A stretch of DNA of 64,000 bases from Candidatus Methylacidiphilales bacterium (lineage in GTDB: Bacteria; Verrucomicrobiota; Verrucomicrobiia; Methylacidiphilales; CAZTYG01), in contig JANRJG010000026.1 of the NCBI GenBank assembly GCA_033875315.1, positions 1 through 64,000 on the forward strand. Reading direction: 5' to 3'. Shown one piece after another: positions 30,074-36,919 of the stretch. The translations under genes and the position numbers were made by a program. Under the pieces are notes generated by a model. The model had not been told where the DNA came from, ran no database searches, and worked only from the letters and a program-made list of their open reading frames with translations. The stretch's first letter is position 1, and every line of letters begins with the position of its first letter.

Positions 30074-30606
30074 GAGAGAACGTGTCCGTCGGCATACAGC
30101 CGGTTCTGTTTGCCACGGTGCACGGGGTCCACATCAATGACCAAGCGGAACTTGCTCGGCTTGACGATCCGGGTGCCCCAAGGACTGAAGACTTCGGGGG
30201 CCGCCACGGGCTCATCGTCGATCAACGGCCGCCATTCGTAGCTCGATCCCTTTTCCTTGAACCGATTGTTGAAGCGGAGATCGGCCCGGCACTGGAGCGT
30301 CCTGGTCTCGATTCCGTAGGGAGCCAGCACCTCCTGCAGGCTCTTGGCACCGGCCTCGGCCGGGTAAACCGGATCGGTTGGATCGGTCTCGATGGTCGGA
30401 TACTTCCCATTGTTGTCGGCCACGGCCAAATTCACCGCAATGCCGATCTGGCGGAGATTGGAGGCGCAGGCGGCGCTGTCGGCCTTATCCAGAACCTTTT
30501 GAAAAGAAGGGGCCGAGAGCGTGAGCAGCACGGCCAGGATGACCAACAGGCATAACAATTCAATCAAGGTAAACCCCGATTGCGGGCGGCGGGCGGCGGG
30601 CTTCAC
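30067..30606 (-). CDS. Type IV pilin/GspG-like pseudopilin with C-terminal DGH motif
   Basis: This 179-residue protein has a prepilin leader ending at Gly11 with GFTLIELLCLLVILAVLL, Glu5 after cleavage and a hydrophobic helix of about 20 residues. The rest is a small globular domain with CASNLRQIGIAVNLAV and a C-terminal YADGHVLSY, the pattern of the large family of verrucomicrobial and planctomycetal pseudopilins. Processing would need PilD-type peptidase. It is translationally coupled (ATGA) to the preceding STN-like gene, so the pair may form one secretion or pilus-related unit. No other gsp or pil genes are nearby. Confidence 0.85.
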   Translation of the reverse strand: MKPAARRPQSGFTLIELLCLLVILAVLLTLSAPSFQKVLDKADSAACASNLRQIGIAVNLAVADNNGKYPTIETDPTDPVYPAEAGAKSLQEVLAPYGIETRTLQCRADLRFNNRFKEKGSSYEWRPLIDDEPVAAPEVFSPWGTRIVKPSKFRLVIDVDPVHRGKQNRLYADGHVLSY

Positions 30607-31628
30607 GATTTGACCTGGGCTTTACGGTTGAGGTAATTGCGATAGCGTTCGTGGCGTTTTTCCGGTGAACGACGGGCGTCGCGGTCGGCTTGGTTGTTTT
30701 CCATCCGCTCCTGGGCAGCGGGGTTGTCCATCCACTCGCGCATTTTTTCGCGGCGCTGTTCGGGGGGGAGTTGGCGGAGCTGCTCCCACATCTCCCGGTC
30801 ACGCTGCCAGGCGGCGCGGGCCTCGGCTTGTTCCTGTTGCGGCAGGGCGGCGATGCGGGCTTCGACTCGACGGTTGACCACCGCAGGATCGGGCATTTCC
30901 CGGGCGCCGCGGAACGACCCTTCCCCAGGGGTTGGGCCCTCGCCGCCCGGCAAGCCTTCCGGTCGGGCTCCCCCGCCGCGACGGCCATCCCGCAGGAAAA
31001 CGACTAGACGACCTTGTCCTTTGGCGGCCCGGGCCAGGGCCGGGATGGCCTGCCCCACTTTTATCTTCCCCGGGTTGAAAGTGACCACCGGGTCCCATGG
31101 GGTCGGTGCGGCCCAGGTGAGATCCGACGATTCAGCCAGGGTCTTCAGGTGGGTCTGCAGACCACCGGTCGGCCATTGATCCGGCACGGCCAGGGGATCT
31201 TGCCGGGGGTCGGTGAGGGTATTGGAGACGCCGGCCAGCAGAAAACCGGGGAGGTTGAGACGTTGCTGGGTCCAGTTTTCCAGGGGTTTTCCGGAAACCA
31301 GTCCGGCCACAAAATCGTTGATTTCCTGTTCGCTGGGGGCCACGAGGCCAAAAAGTACACAGCGTCCGTCCACTGCCAGGGCCAGGGAATCAAGCGCTTC
31401 ACCCACCCCGGCTTGGTGAAGAAAGAGGGTCACCGGGGTGGAGGGATCGAAGCTCGTTTCCAAATCCAAGCCGGTCTTTTTCTCCAAGTAGGCCATGACC
31501 TTGTCCAGACGCTCTTTTTTGAAGTTGGCGTTGATGCCGCTTTCCCGGAAAAAGAAAAACCAACCGATGGCAAAAACCAGGGAAAGCACCGCCGCAAGGG
31601 CCAGCAGACGCGGACGCAACTCGTTCAT
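30603..31628 (-). CDS. Membrane-anchored protein with STN/N0-like domain and charged tail
   Basis: This 341-residue protein of unknown function starts at ATG 31628. An N-terminal helix (about 7-27) is followed by a module with KVMAYLEKKTGLDLETSF and VGEALDSLALAV, whose pattern resembles the N0/STN domains of secretins and TonB-dependent receptors. Later it has a Gly/Pro-rich linker and a strongly charged helical tail (LPPEQRREKMREWMDNPAAQ), resembling Spy/CpxP-like segments. It overlaps the pseudopilin gene as ATGA, so the two are probably made together in an envelope assembly. Domain calls are by eye and uncertain. Confidence 0.6.
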   Translation of the reverse strand: MNELRPRLLALAAVLSLVFAIGWFFFFRESGINANFKKERLDKVMAYLEKKTGLDLETSFDPSTPVTLFLHQAGVGEALDSLALAVDGRCVLFGLVAPSEQEINDFVAGLVSGKPLENWTQQRLNLPGFLLAGVSNTLTDPRQDPLAVPDQWPTGGLQTHLKTLAESSDLTWAAPTPWDPVVTFNPGKIKVGQAIPALARAAKGQGRLVVFLRDGRRGGGARPEGLPGGEGPTPGEGSFRGAREMPDPAVVNRRVEARIAALPQQEQAEARAAWQRDREMWEQLRQLPPEQRREKMREWMDNPAAQERMENNQADRDARRSPEKRHERYRNYLNRKAQVKS

Positions 31629-31670
31629 AGGCACTATCAACCACGGATAAACCGGGAAGTTGCAGAGAAT

Positions 31671-32618
31671 ATGTGGGAATCCACCCACTTGTCACTGCAC
31701 GAGATGATGTTAACGTCCTTTCTTGATCCGCCCAGCCTCGAACTCCCCTTGAATCCACTGCATTCCCAGCACAGCGGCGACATCTTCGCTCCCAGGTACG
31801 AGTGGGTGAAGGCGGGTGACGGTTCACCCACCCTGCGCGACCAGCACCTCGGTGAAACGTTCCATCCCGAACTCGGCATGGTGCAAGAGATCCGCCATTT
31901 GCTCGACCAGCCCGAAGTAGCCATCCCCATCCATTCGTCCGAAGGACCGGTGGTGATCTGGGATCTGGGTCTGGGTGCGGGAGGCATGTCATCCGGTCTT
32001 TTGCGTCACCCGTTCCCAACCGGCAGGAAGGTGGAGGTGCACAGCTTCGATCTGCGATGGGACGCCTTCGACCTGGCCCTCGACGCCGATTCACCCCATC
32101 TTGACGGCCTCCCAGTCCGGAAATTCCGCGCCCATGGCGACGTGGCTTGGGAAGAAAACGGAAGAATCCTCCGATGGGTCATGCATTCCGGCGATCTGAC
32201 CGGGATTTTCCGCGGCCAAGATCCATCGATCCCCGCTCCCGACTTGGCCGTGGTTGACCTGCATTCCCCGGAGACCCAACCAGAGTTGTGGACGCTTTCA
32301 TTCTGGCAGGACGTCCACCGCTGCGCCGCCCACAAGGCAGGAGTTTTCCTCTTCCACACCCGCTCCACCTCCGTCCGTGCCACCTTGCTGCTGGCCGGAT
32401 TTTACGTGGGTCGAGGCCGTGCCCTCGGTCGCAAAGAAGAAACCACCCTGGCCGCCACCCGCCCGGGCATGTTGACCCAACCGCTCGGCTTGGACTGGTT
32501 GGGCACACTCGAACGATCCTCCCAAGGACAACCCCTTCTGTCGCCGCCCTATCATCGACAACCCATCGATGCCCGCTATCTTTCACGTCTGCGCCAGCAC
32601 CCGCAGTTCCACCCATGA
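31671..32618 (+). CDS. MnmD/DUF752-like SAM-dependent methyltransferase
   Basis: This 315-residue protein contains the SAM loop VIWDLGLGAGGMSS and the downstream elements AVVDLHSPETQPELWTLSF and VRATLLLAGFYVGRGR. These correspond to the MnmC N-terminal/MnmD family (DLGFGTGLN, then D-FSP--NPELW and VR--L--AGF), which methylates the aminomethyl group of tRNA wobble uridine. The motifs are loose, so a related methyltransferase with another substrate is possible. The oxidase half of MnmC is absent. Starts at ATG 31671, 31704 and 31707 are open, and 31671 was chosen for length. The stop overlaps the glycosyltransferase gene as ATGA. Confidence 0.6.
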   Translation: MWESTHLSLHEMMLTSFLDPPSLELPLNPLHSQHSGDIFAPRYEWVKAGDGSPTLRDQHLGETFHPELGMVQEIRHLLDQPEVAIPIHSSEGPVVIWDLGLGAGGMSSGLLRHPFPTGRKVEVHSFDLRWDAFDLALDADSPHLDGLPVRKFRAHGDVAWEENGRILRWVMHSGDLTGIFRGQDPSIPAPDLAVVDLHSPETQPELWTLSFWQDVHRCAAHKAGVFLFHTRSTSVRATLLLAGFYVGRGRALGRKEETTLAATRPGMLTQPLGLDWLGTLERSSQGQPLLSPPYHRQPIDARYLSRLRQHPQFHP

Positions 32619-33337
32619 TCAGCGTTGTTCTCCCCGCCTACAACGAAGCGGACCAGCTTCCTCAGACCCTCGGAAGCATCCACCAGGCCTTCCAAGCCCT
32701 GGCCCAACCCGTGCCCTATGAAATCGTCGTTTGCGACAACAACTCGACCGACGATACCCGCCAGGTGGCCGAGGCCCATGGTGCCCGGGTTGTCTTCGAA
32801 CCACACAACCAGATCGCCCGTGCCCGCAACACCGGGGCACGACTGTCCACGGGCGAGTGGCTCATCTTCCTCGATGCCGACACCCGCCTGCCCGCATCCC
32901 TGCTGGCGGAAATGTGGGACGGAATTGCCGAAGGACGTTTCCATGGAGGCGGTGCGCCGGTGCGTTTCGACACCGCCCGGCTCCGCCCAGGACCGGCCCT
33001 GGTGCTGGCACTCTGGAACACCGTTTCCCGGCTGGCCAAACTGGCCGCGGGTTCCTTCATCTTCTGCCGGCGGGCCGATTGGGAACTCATCGGGGGATTC
33101 GACGAAACCTTTTATGCCGGGGAAGAGCTCCAATTCAGCGCCAAAATGAAGAAACACCTGGCCCAAAACCAGAGGAAGTTCGCCATTCTCTCCACTTCCG
33201 TGCCGACCTCGGCACGGAAGATCGAATGGAACAGCGACTGGCAACTGCTCCGGCTGATCCCTCTGGCCTTCCAGCCCTCGGCTTGGAAAAAGCGGGAATC
33301 CTGCGGCTTTTGGTATCAACGTCCCCCGGTGGAATAA
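32615..33337 (+). CDS. Family 2 glycosyltransferase (GT-A fold)
   Basis: This 240-residue cytosolic or membrane-associated enzyme opens MISVVLPAYNEADQL and has NNSTDDT and the metal-binding DAD at 87-89 (LIFLDADTRLP), all classic GT2 elements. FIFCRRADWELIGGFDE follows, with GGFDE at the acceptor end. There are no long membrane helices. The ATG at 32615 overlaps the stop of the methyltransferase gene, so both are co-translated. It probably adds a sugar to a lipid or polysaccharide, in line with the glycan island to the left. Substrate is unknown. Confidence 0.88.
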   Translation: MISVVLPAYNEADQLPQTLGSIHQAFQALAQPVPYEIVVCDNNSTDDTRQVAEAHGARVVFEPHNQIARARNTGARLSTGEWLIFLDADTRLPASLLAEMWDGIAEGRFHGGGAPVRFDTARLRPGPALVLALWNTVSRLAKLAAGSFIFCRRADWELIGGFDETFYAGEELQFSAKMKKHLAQNQRKFAILSTSVPTSARKIEWNSDWQLLRLIPLAFQPSAWKKRESCGFWYQRPPVE

Positions 33338-33350
33338 GTCCACCCGGGAA

Positions 33351-35048
33351 TCAGTCCGCCAGGTTACCCGCCCGGCTTCTGCTGTAGCGACACCAAAAAG
33401 CAAGACCCAGGAAGGCGGCCTCCAACAATACAAACCCTGCGACCATGGGGAACCCACCGGTGCCGAATCCGTAGCTGTGCAACCCCTTGCCCAGAATGAA
33501 GTTCACCCCGTACCAAGCCATGACGACCGATTGGAAGGCCAGAATGCTGCCGACGGCCAGACCGAATCCGCCCCACCATCCGGCGATGCGCCCGTGGAGG
33601 ATGGCCAGGTAGCACAGGAAAGCGATCAGCGCCCAGGTTTCCTTGGGGTCCCAACCCCAGAACCGCCCCCAGGAGTAGTTCGCCCAGACCCCGCCCAGGA
33701 TCGTGCCTGTGCCGATGAGGAAAACCCCGATCTGGAGACAACGGTAGATGTACTGGTGCAGTTGCGGTTCGACCTTCCGGCCCAGGATCAACTTGCCGAG
33801 GGCGATGTGCGAGACCCCGAGGGCCAGGGCCAGCGGGGCGTAGCTGCTGACAATGGTCAAGACATGCACCACCAGCCAGAAGTTGTGGCGCAGAACTGGA
33901 ACCAGGGGTTGGATCGATCCGTCAAGAATGGTCGGCTGGGTGTCGGCCAGGATAAGGGAGAGCACCGCCACTGGAAGGGCCCCTAGGAGGAAGTATCGTC
34001 CGCGATAAATCAACTCAAAGACGAGCGCAGTGACCACCACAATGTAAGCCACCCAGATGACCGTTTCGTACATATTGGTCACCGGTGGGCGTCCCGAGAC
34101 CAGCACCCGCAACACCAAGCCGGAGGTTTGCAGCAACATACCCAGTCCGGCCAGAAGCCAGCCCGCGCCATAGCCCAAGTGCCGCCCCCAAGAGGGAGTG
34201 GCGACCAGCACCACGAAAGCCAACACATAGACGATCCAGGCCCAGGTCACCGGACGCCCCTTCTTGTACAGCCATTCCAGATGGATGATCCCCGCAGTTG
34301 GATAGTGCTCCGGTGATAGGCCGGCCACCCGTGCCTCGAAATCCCGCACCGAAGATTCCCACTGGACCGCATCCGTTCCGTCATAGGCCCGGACCAGGGC
34401 CTGGAAGGACTCCATCAGGGGACGGAGGGTTTCCAACGGGTAATGATCCCCGGCATTTTCCAGGGTGGCCCAGGTGCCCTCGCGCTTCTTGGGGTCAGGT
34501 ATCCAACGGAATGCCGATCCCGAGAGGATTTCCTCCATCAGGTTGATCCGACCCGCCACTTGGTTGGCCGCCTGTTGGTCGCGGGTTAGGGTGGCCTGGG
34601 CATTCTTTCTCCGGACAGCCGCCGCCTCCGCGGCCATGCTCGCCAATAATTTATTGGAGGTGAGCTCTTCGAAGGAAAAGTGGCGGCGGTCCAGGTCGTT
34701 GCCGGTATAGCCCAATGCCTTCTTCAGCGGGATGTAATCCATCAGGATGACGGGCCGCGATGTCCACCGTTCCGGATGGAGCCAGGCGTCGACCACCACC
34801 TGCATGGCCGTCCAACGCCCCCCCTCACCCGCCGGGTCCTCCCAGTGTGTGGACCCGGAAATCGCCCGCCATTGGTCGACGGCGTAGGCAAAAAGCGGCT
34901 TTTTCCGCCCTCCGTGCTGGATGGGCATTTCTTCCAGAACGCGCAGTGGCAGTGAGGACGGTAGGGACGGTCGCGCGGAATCCGCCGCAGGGGCGGAAAG
35001 GGCCAGGCAGAGCAGGAGGCCGATCGGGGAGAGGATGTTTGTTTTCAT
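33351..35048 (-). CDS. ccsA: System II cytochrome c maturation protein CcsA/ResC with N-terminal extension
   Basis: This 565-residue inner-membrane protein carries the WWD haem-handling motif WGRFWGWDPKETWALI (about 458-473) and conserved His residues in flanking helices, the hallmark of CcsA/ResC. With ResB it exports haem and attaches it to CxxCH apocytochromes in the periplasm. A signal peptide (residues 1-22) and a soluble periplasmic region of about 220 residues precede the eight-helix core, giving a length well above the usual 320-390. The ATG at 35048 overlaps the resB stop (ATGA). It is the last gene of the copper-ATPase/resB/ccsA unit. Confidence 0.9.
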   Translation of the reverse strand: MKTNILSPIGLLLCLALSAPAADSARPSLPSSLPLRVLEEMPIQHGGRKKPLFAYAVDQWRAISGSTHWEDPAGEGGRWTAMQVVVDAWLHPERWTSRPVILMDYIPLKKALGYTGNDLDRRHFSFEELTSNKLLASMAAEAAAVRRKNAQATLTRDQQAANQVAGRINLMEEILSGSAFRWIPDPKKREGTWATLENAGDHYPLETLRPLMESFQALVRAYDGTDAVQWESSVRDFEARVAGLSPEHYPTAGIIHLEWLYKKGRPVTWAWIVYVLAFVVLVATPSWGRHLGYGAGWLLAGLGMLLQTSGLVLRVLVSGRPPVTNMYETVIWVAYIVVVTALVFELIYRGRYFLLGALPVAVLSLILADTQPTILDGSIQPLVPVLRHNFWLVVHVLTIVSSYAPLALALGVSHIALGKLILGRKVEPQLHQYIYRCLQIGVFLIGTGTILGGVWANYSWGRFWGWDPKETWALIAFLCYLAILHGRIAGWWGGFGLAVGSILAFQSVVMAWYGVNFILGKGLHSYGFGTGGFPMVAGFVLLEAAFLGLAFWCRYSRSRAGNLAD

Positions 35049-36919
35049 GGGGAGGTGGTGGATTCCGGAGCGGAAGCGTTTGTCGGGGGAGTTCGGGGAT
35101 TTCGTGGCTTGAGATAGAACATGGCAAAAATGCCACCGCAAATCAGGAGCGATCCGATCCACTTCAGCGACCATCCGGGATCATGCAAAACTTGGAGGGT
35201 GGTGGTGTCGAGCTGGTCCGGATCCCAGCCGGCCTGGGAAAACTTGTGGTTCCATCCGGTCAAGGCCCCCCACCACCCCGGGGGATAACTGGCCGGGGTG
35301 TTCATCTCCACCCGCGCCCTCACCGGTTGCGGCGAGGCCAGCCCATCAAAGCGGACATCGCTGATGAAATTCGACGGTGTATCGGTTCCCTCATCGCGAG
35401 GCACGGTGAAGTCTTCAAGGGAAACCGTGAAGTCCAGCCGGCGTGTTTTCAACCCGAATCCGACCCGCACGGCTTGGTCTCCATTCTCCAGCACCTTGGA
35501 AGTGCCGGAAGGAATCCAAACCGCCGTTCCTTTGCTCCCATTCGCATGGACCAGGGCGGCCTCGATCCCGGGAACGCCCTTGGCCGTGCCCATGCCGGAC
35601 GCCGGCACGGGTTCGGCCACCGTGCGGATGCGGGCATGCGGATGGAAGGTCTTGAGGGTGGCCTTCCAGTCGGCCCAACCGGTGAAAAAGGAATCTCCCG
35701 GACGCACCCGGCCCTGGCCGGTCAATTTGCTTCCACGCAGGATCTGGTAAGCCACCATACCTCCCTCCACCGGGGCCATGCGCATGACCGGTGATCCGCC
35801 GCGGTCTTCCTCCCATTTGCCCGTCAAGGTCACCAGCATCGCCGGATTGTCGGGCCGGTCCCCGTCAGACACCGGCTTGCCATCGACCATGCGCAGATTG
35901 GCCCAGTATTGTGCAAGGTGGATGCGGAATCCGGATTCCGGGTCGTTGAAAGGACGGTCCAGTATCTCGCCCAACGGCTTGGTTTCGCTCCTCCCCCCGG
36001 GGTGGACGATCAGGACCCGCCCTTCGCCAGTTGCTCCCACCTCGAGGCGGAATTGGAACCCGGTGGCCTTGCCCAGGGTGTTGTGCCAGACCGGTTGGTC
36101 AGGCATGCGTGCGAAAACCATGTGGGTTTCGCGGAATTCTTTCGCCGCCTTGGCCGCCGGGCGGGCCACGGCGGGAAGTTTCTCCACCCATTCGATGCGG
36201 GCACGGCCGAAAAGATCGTAGCTGCGCGTCTCCACCGGAGCGAGCGCCAACGGGATGTGCAGGGTCTGGTTCATCATGGCGGTGGCCATCTCCAGTTCAA
36301 TCCCCGCCGGTCCCGTTCCAGATGGGTCGGCCTCGACCACCGCCCGCACGGAAAGGTTTTCGGAGTAGTCCCGCACCTCCACTGCCAGGTCGGAATCGGG
36401 CACGGGCATGGTGCGCGGACGATCCGGGCGCGGTACCCGCACTACCACCGGCAGGGGAGCCTCGTACATCAGTCCCGAACCCGGACTCTCCACCAGGAAC
36501 ACCGTCTCGTCGACCACGAGCATGCCGGTCGGTTCCCCTCCTTTTTTCAAGGTTGTCGTGCCTTCATAACCAAAATGGCGCCCGATGACCGCACCTGCCA
36601 GCATGAGGATGATCCCGGCATGGGTGACCACAAATCCCGTGTGCTTGGCCTGCCAGGGCCAGCGGGTCAGGGCCGCACAGGCCAGGTTGACCACCAGCAG
36701 GGCCAGCCATAGCGAGAACCAGGGGTTGTCGTAGATGTAATACTTCGCCACCTTGATGTTGAACTTCGACTCGGCAAAGGTGGCGGCGGCGCAGGCCAAC
36801 GCCACCGTGAGCAACAGGAAGACTGCAAGCTTGAGCGAACCGAGGGCGTGGATGGCACGCCAGAATTCCGAGCGTTGCTGGCGCTCGCGCACCAAGTGGC
36901 GGTGTGCGGTCTCGTTCAT
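35045..36919 (-). CDS. resB: System II cytochrome c maturation protein ResB/Ccs1
   Basis: This 624-residue protein has N-terminal helices (about 27-50 and 68-88) and a third near 93-113 (TGFVVTHAGIILMLAGAVIG). A periplasmic domain of about 450 residues follows, and a final helix lies near the C-terminus, the plan of ResB/Ccs1. SLKLAVFLLLTVALACAAATF at the start is typical of the family. It would form the ResB-ResC haem-ligation complex with the next gene. Both its start (inside the ATPase stop) and its stop (inside the ccsA start) are 4-base overlaps, so stoichiometry is probably set by coupling. Confidence 0.88.
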   Translation of the reverse strand: MNETAHRHLVRERQQRSEFWRAIHALGSLKLAVFLLLTVALACAAATFAESKFNIKVAKYYIYDNPWFSLWLALLVVNLACAALTRWPWQAKHTGFVVTHAGIILMLAGAVIGRHFGYEGTTTLKKGGEPTGMLVVDETVFLVESPGSGLMYEAPLPVVVRVPRPDRPRTMPVPDSDLAVEVRDYSENLSVRAVVEADPSGTGPAGIELEMATAMMNQTLHIPLALAPVETRSYDLFGRARIEWVEKLPAVARPAAKAAKEFRETHMVFARMPDQPVWHNTLGKATGFQFRLEVGATGEGRVLIVHPGGRSETKPLGEILDRPFNDPESGFRIHLAQYWANLRMVDGKPVSDGDRPDNPAMLVTLTGKWEEDRGGSPVMRMAPVEGGMVAYQILRGSKLTGQGRVRPGDSFFTGWADWKATLKTFHPHARIRTVAEPVPASGMGTAKGVPGIEAALVHANGSKGTAVWIPSGTSKVLENGDQAVRVGFGLKTRRLDFTVSLEDFTVPRDEGTDTPSNFISDVRFDGLASPQPVRARVEMNTPASYPPGWWGALTGWNHKFSQAGWDPDQLDTTTLQVLHDPGWSLKWIGSLLICGGIFAMFYLKPRNPRTPPTNASAPESTTSP

